Shown here piece by piece: positions 60,386 through 64,000 of a stretch of 64,000 nucleotides of DNA; the first letter of the stretch is position 1; the number at the start of each line of letters is the position of its first letter. The notes under the pieces are model-generated. The model ran no database searches and was not told the DNA's origin. It saw nothing but the letters and a program-made list of their open reading frames with translations. A program made the translations under genes and the position numbers. Source of the stretch: WTXA01 sp964415195 (GTDB taxonomy: Bacteria; Bacillota; TC1); contig CAYPYD010000002.1 of NCBI GenBank assembly GCA_964415195.1, forward strand, positions 62,001 through 126,000, read 5' to 3'.

Positions 60386-61729
60386 ATGAAGAAATTTAAA
60401 GTTTTATTGGCTACTATTGCAGTCTTTTTTGTTGTCCTAGGAACAACTACTTTCATGGGAAACAATGTTAAAGCAGCAGACCCATTGATAGCTTATGCCT
60501 GGAATGCTTATAGAGGTGGTACTTCTGTTCCAGAAGGTTCTGTTAAATTGGATATCCCTGATGGAAATATTACTTTATTGAATGCAGATTCAAGCTTATT
60601 TATGTCCGGAGGAGATTTTGTTGACGAAACTTTATATATGGTCAGTTATCCAAGTGATACATCTAACTTATATACAATTGACACAACAACTGGTGTCCAT
60701 ACACTTGTAGGTAATACAAATGTGGGATTACATGGGTTTACTTATGATGTTACAAATACTACAGCATATGGCTCAACCCCTGATACCCTCTATTCTATTG
60801 ATTTAACAACTGGATCCAGTACATTGATTGGACAAATGAGAACAAATGCTATGATAATAGGGATAGCAGCCGATTCTAATGGGAATATATTTGGTGTAGA
60901 TTTGGGAGATGATAGTTTATATTCCATCAATAAGACAACTGGAGTAGCTACTTTGGTTGGAAGCCTTGGAGTGGATATAAATTATGCTCAAGATATATGC
61001 TTTGACAGAGATTCAGGAAAATTATATGGTTCCTTATATACTTCAACTGGAGGGCTGTATGAAATTAATACAAGTACAGGTACTGCAACATTTTTAACTC
61101 AAATTGATGCAGAAATAGACGCACTAGCAATACCTTACAATATTCAAGAATATACTGTTTCAGCTTCAATGAATAAAGTAGGCGCTGGGACTGTAAGTGG
61201 AACAGGAACATATAATGAAGGCTCAGAGGTAACTTTGACCGCAACAGCCAATCCTGGATATTTATTTGTTAATTGGACTGAAGATGGAACTGAAGTAAGT
61301 ACTGATTCAAGTTATACATTTAACTTGAATGAAGATAGAGTAGTTGTTGCAAATTTTAAAATATTGGTAACCGGTATTACATTAAATAAGAACAATGTTA
61401 CTCTAAAAGTAGGTGGAGAAGGCTTCAAGTTTATTCCAACTTTAAATCCAGCAGATTCATCAAATCAAGAAGTGATTTGGAGTTCAAGTAATCCTAGGGT
61501 TGCTACAGTATCAGATGATGGTACAGTTAATCCATTAGCTGTCGGTTCAACAATAATAACAGTAACTACTGTAGAAGGTAAGTTTGTATCAGAAGCTGTT
61601 GTTACTGTACTGGCAAAAGACAGTGTGAGATTACCAAATACTGGATTATTATCAGCGACTATCATGATGTCAGGTACAATTATAAGCGGTGGAGTAGTTG
61701 CTATTATAGGATCTAGAAAAAGCAAATAA
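60386..61729 (+). CDS. LPxTG-anchored surface protein with propeller, InlB-type and Big_2 domains
   Basis: A 447-residue cell-wall protein. Signal peptide (1-30, ending VKAAD); a beta-propeller-like part with repeated YSIDLTTGSSTLIGQ, YTIDTTTGVHTLVG and YSINKTTGVATLVGS; an InlB-type repeat (KVGAGTVSGTGTYNEGSEVT, then NPGYLFVNWTEDG); a Big_2 domain (VTGITLNKNNVTLKVGGEG, NPRVATVSDDGTV); and the sortase signal LPNTG with hydrophobic tail and RKSK end. Sortase is not in the window. The unit is followed by a terminator. Confidence 0.88.
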   Translation: MKKFKVLLATIAVFFVVLGTTTFMGNNVKAADPLIAYAWNAYRGGTSVPEGSVKLDIPDGNITLLNADSSLFMSGGDFVDETLYMVSYPSDTSNLYTIDTTTGVHTLVGNTNVGLHGFTYDVTNTTAYGSTPDTLYSIDLTTGSSTLIGQMRTNAMIIGIAADSNGNIFGVDLGDDSLYSINKTTGVATLVGSLGVDINYAQDICFDRDSGKLYGSLYTSTGGLYEINTSTGTATFLTQIDAEIDALAIPYNIQEYTVSASMNKVGAGTVSGTGTYNEGSEVTLTATANPGYLFVNWTEDGTEVSTDSSYTFNLNEDRVVVANFKILVTGITLNKNNVTLKVGGEGFKFIPTLNPADSSNQEVIWSSSNPRVATVSDDGTVNPLAVGSTIITVTTVEGKFVSEAVVTVLAKDSVRLPNTGLLSATIMMSGTIISGGVVAIIGSRKSK

Positions 61730-61751
61730 CCTTGATTAATATTATTAAGTT

Positions 61752-61790
61752 AAGAGCTTCATTTATTTTTATAAATGAGGCTCTTTTTAG
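61752..61790 (+). terminator. Rho-independent terminator after surface protein
   Basis: AAGAGCTTCATTTAT pairs with ATAAATGAGGCTCTT with one G-T pair; T loop and T tail. Confidence 0.85.
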
Positions 61791-61869
61791 ATGGTTGTTA
61801 TATTACATCGATTATTAGTATAATTAAGAAGTAGCTATTTGGAAGTTATACAAACGGAGGTATTTATTT

Positions 61870-63171
61870 ATGAATAATAGTTTAATAAATCTATTAAATG
61901 AAAAATTAAAACCGGCACTAGGTTGTACAGAACCGATTGCAATCGCGCTTGCAGGGGCTGTAGCAATGAATCACAGTCAGGGTAGTGAAGTTGTTAGCAT
62001 AGAAGTTAAAGCTAGTGGCAATATTATTAAGAATGCAATGGGAGTTATGTTACCTTCAGTTAATGAAGCCGGTATCGATCTTGCAGTAGCCTTAGGTGTA
62101 TTATCAGCAGATAATTATAATATGAAGTTGGAAGTCTTAAATAGTGTTGATGAACAAATGATAGATCAAGCTAAAAAAATAATTGCACAAGGACGGATAA
62201 ATATTATTCTTGCAGATACTGATAAAAAGCTATACATTGAAGTTATATTAATAACCGATAAAGACAAGACGAAAGTGATTATAGAAGACGACCATACTAA
62301 TATTACCTTAATTGAAGTTGCTGATAAAGTTATATTTAATAATGAAAAAGCTGAAAGTGAAGTTAGTAATGGAAATGTTGGCCCGAAAATCGACAAGTTA
62401 TCACTTGAAGATATTTTTGCCTTTATCGATGAAGTTAATATAAATGATTTAAAGATAGTAGAAGAAAGTATAGTAATGAATAAAAAGGTATCAAATGAAG
62501 GTTTGGATAATAGTTATGGATTAGAGGTTGCAAGAAATATAAAAGCCAATATAGAAAAGGGTATCTACTTTGATGATATACAAAAAGTCGCAAGTTATGT
62601 AACCGCTGCCGGCTCCGATGCTAGAATGGGTGGAGCAAAAATGGCAGTTATGAGTAATTCCGGTAGTGGAAATCAAGGTATTGTTGCAACAATGCCTGTA
62701 GTGGCTGTAGGGGAAAAACTTAATATTGATAAAGATGTGATTTTAAAAGGTGTTGCCTTAAGTCATTTGATTACAATATATATAAAAGAGAGATTTGGAG
62801 TGTTATCAGCCTTCTGTGGAGCCGTGGTAGCTGGAATCGGTGCAAGTTGTGGCATAGTATATATAATGGGTGGCACTAAAGAAAATATAGAAATGGCAAT
62901 AAATAATATGGTAGGGAATCTTACTGGAATGATTTGTGATGGAGCAAAACCAGGCTGCGCATTAAAAGTAGCCCAAGTAGCAAGTACTGCTGTTGACGCT
63001 GCATTATTAAGTCTTGCTGGTAAAAGAGTGAGTGGTTTAGATGGAATTGTAACAGATAGCACGGTTGAAACATTGGAGAATTTTACCAGATTATCTACTG
63101 ATGCTTCTAAAATTATGGATAAAATTATACTTGACTCGATGTTAAAGAAGGAAGTGAGGAAGATATTATGA
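61870..63171 (+). CDS. cyuA: L-cysteine desulfidase/UPF0597 family protein
   Basis: A 433-residue protein of the UPF0597 (YhaM/CyuA) family, 4Fe-4S cysteine desulfidases related to serine dehydratase alpha. The N-terminal LKPALGCTEPIAIALAGA and the later Cys residues in FCGAVVAGIGASCGIVYIMG and ICDGAKPGCALKVAQVA could supply the cluster ligands. It would turn cysteine into pyruvate, ammonia and sulfide. AACGGAGG precedes the ATG. A lipoprotein gene overlaps its stop by 4 bases. Confidence 0.9.
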   Translation: MNNSLINLLNEKLKPALGCTEPIAIALAGAVAMNHSQGSEVVSIEVKASGNIIKNAMGVMLPSVNEAGIDLAVALGVLSADNYNMKLEVLNSVDEQMIDQAKKIIAQGRINIILADTDKKLYIEVILITDKDKTKVIIEDDHTNITLIEVADKVIFNNEKAESEVSNGNVGPKIDKLSLEDIFAFIDEVNINDLKIVEESIVMNKKVSNEGLDNSYGLEVARNIKANIEKGIYFDDIQKVASYVTAAGSDARMGGAKMAVMSNSGSGNQGIVATMPVVAVGEKLNIDKDVILKGVALSHLITIYIKERFGVLSAFCGAVVAGIGASCGIVYIMGGTKENIEMAINNMVGNLTGMICDGAKPGCALKVAQVASTAVDAALLSLAGKRVSGLDGIVTDSTVETLENFTRLSTDASKIMDKIILDSMLKKEVRKIL

Positions 63172-63929
63172 AGAAAATTATAATAATATTTATACTTGTA
63201 TTATCATCCATATTTCTAATGGGATGTGGTGATAAAAAAGATGAAGTTAAAGAGGAAGATCCTAAAGTTTTTGAAGAAAATGACTTTAAAATGAAGATGT
63301 TAGAGGGATTCAATTCTGAGGCAACATTAGACTTTGAAGGCAGGTATATTATAGGGTATATGTACTCTGAAGGGTTTACTACTGATGAAAACGGTACTTT
63401 TAATAATGGGAATCTACAATTAACTGGCAGAGCTTTAGATCCATCTGATATTGGTGATGAGTCAGTTGTTGATGGTAGAGCATACTCAAAGAATACTACT
63501 TCAAGTGGTGATTTGAATCTTGTACTGCCTAATGGTAACAGTATTGCCGGATTCTATCAAAAGTATTTTATACCACTAGAATACGATTGGAATCTATACA
63601 TATATGAAAACATAGATGATGAAATTGGAAAGATTATGATTGATGAAAGTATAGTGAAAAATGAAGTCATTAACGGTAGGAATGGATTTGTTTATCAGTA
63701 TACATTTATTGAATTTGAAGGTGATAAAATTGTTGGTATTCCAATAAAAGGTTCGATTAATAGAATTGTAATTAAAAGTTATATAGATATTTCTTCTTAT
63801 ATGAATGAGCTCTTGAGTTTTGACTTTGGAAATAAATTCATGTTTGCAGATCAGGTTAATCAGACACTAGGAGATGATTTCACAGAAGGTATATTGTCGA
63901 TAGAAGAGTTCTTAGTTCAATTCAATTAA
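63168..63929 (+). CDS. Lipoprotein coupled to cyuA-like gene
   Basis: A 253-residue lipoprotein: signal peptide and lipobox LMGC (Cys about 18), acidic mature start (DKKDEVKEEDPKVFEEND), then a beta-rich body with FEGRYIIGYMYSEGFTTDEN and PLEYDWNLYIYENIDDEIGK. No family recognised. Its ATG overlaps the upstream stop (ATGA), so it is co-translated. A perfect terminator follows. Confidence 0.72.
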   Translation: MKKIIIIFILVLSSIFLMGCGDKKDEVKEEDPKVFEENDFKMKMLEGFNSEATLDFEGRYIIGYMYSEGFTTDENGTFNNGNLQLTGRALDPSDIGDESVVDGRAYSKNTTSSGDLNLVLPNGNSIAGFYQKYFIPLEYDWNLYIYENIDDEIGKIMIDESIVKNEVINGRNGFVYQYTFIEFEGDKIVGIPIKGSINRIVIKSYIDISSYMNELLSFDFGNKFMFADQVNQTLGDDFTEGILSIEEFLVQFN

Positions 63930-63962
63930 AAAGGTGCAGTTCACATTGAACTGCACCTTTAT
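63930..63962 (+). terminator. Rho-independent terminator
   Basis: AAAGGTGCAGTTCA (63930-63943), CAT loop, TGAACTGCACCTTT (63947-63960). Confidence 0.9.
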
Positions 63963-64000
63963 TATTCTATAGACTATCTCCGAAATCTTTTTTATATTTT

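Noticed and set aside
1..64000. CRISPR arrays, insertion sequences, prophage, toxin-antitoxin or restriction systems
   Set aside because: No regularly spaced repeats, transposase or integrase motifs, Cas or restriction motifs were found on reading both strands.

Overview
The window is low-GC DNA with AT-rich intergenic gaps, strong GGAGG-type ribosome binding sites, frequent TTG/GTG starts and many short hairpin-plus-T-tract terminators. Together with an LPNTG sortase signal, lipoboxes, class III ribonucleotide reductase, a DUF3021/LytTR pair and an FMN riboswitch-ribDE(BA)H operon, this points to an anaerobic or facultative Bacillota, most likely a Clostridia-like lineage. TGA is used as a stop and TGG as Trp, so the code is standard. 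No prophage, insertion sequence, integrase or CRISPR array was seen; this looks like ordinary chromosome with several accessory islands.

Layout. 0-1.2 kb: end of a leucine operon (leuC fragment, leuD). 1.3-4.2 kb: S41-like protein, CDF metal exporter, TSUP exporter. 4.3-10.1 kb: an uncharacterised cell-envelope locus (lipoprotein, YIP1-like and second membrane protein, 875-residue anchored protein with acidic linker, 304-residue cytosolic protein). 10.3-14.7 kb: YedF sulfur/selenium protein, then an arsenic island with two ArsR-controlled units (ArsP-like permease plus small thioredoxin; Acr3 plus ArsC). 14.9-21 kb: ABC exporter, HD and CDP-alcohol transferase genes, LytTR/DUF3021/bactofilin-like operon, flavodoxin-ferredoxin. 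21.1-26.6 kb: polysaccharide deacetylase, then an ammonium-sensing module: an Amt transporter fused to a histidine kinase, its NarL-type response regulator and a free-standing Amt whose promoter carries a tandem repeat.

26.6-38.4 kb: oxaloacetate decarboxylase alpha subunit, TspO-like protein, PhzF, PLP decarboxylase, HD protein, a cupredoxin lipoprotein beside a His-containing small membrane protein, ThpR overlapping tRNA-Val, tRNA-Ala, birA-bioY, GyrI-like protein and a DEDDh exonuclease. 38.4-48.8 kb: GNAT, deaminase, O-acetylhomoserine sulfhydrylase-type enzyme, SDR, Ig-like surface protein, amidohydrolase, XRE-cupin regulator and two tandem flavoproteins sharing an operator-like dyad. 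49-57.3 kb: cofactor block: FMN riboswitch with ribD-ribE-ribBA-ribH, cobalamin riboswitch with nrdD-nrdG, pdxST with divergent MocR-type pdxR. 57.4-64 kb: membrane protein with PsbP-like ectodomain, LPxTG surface protein, L-cysteine desulfidase-like protein and a lipoprotein.

The most distinctive system is the Amt-histidine kinase/response regulator/Amt cassette. Second is the cobalamin riboswitch in front of the B12-independent ribonucleotide reductase. Functional calls rest on reading motifs by eye; no database search was possible.
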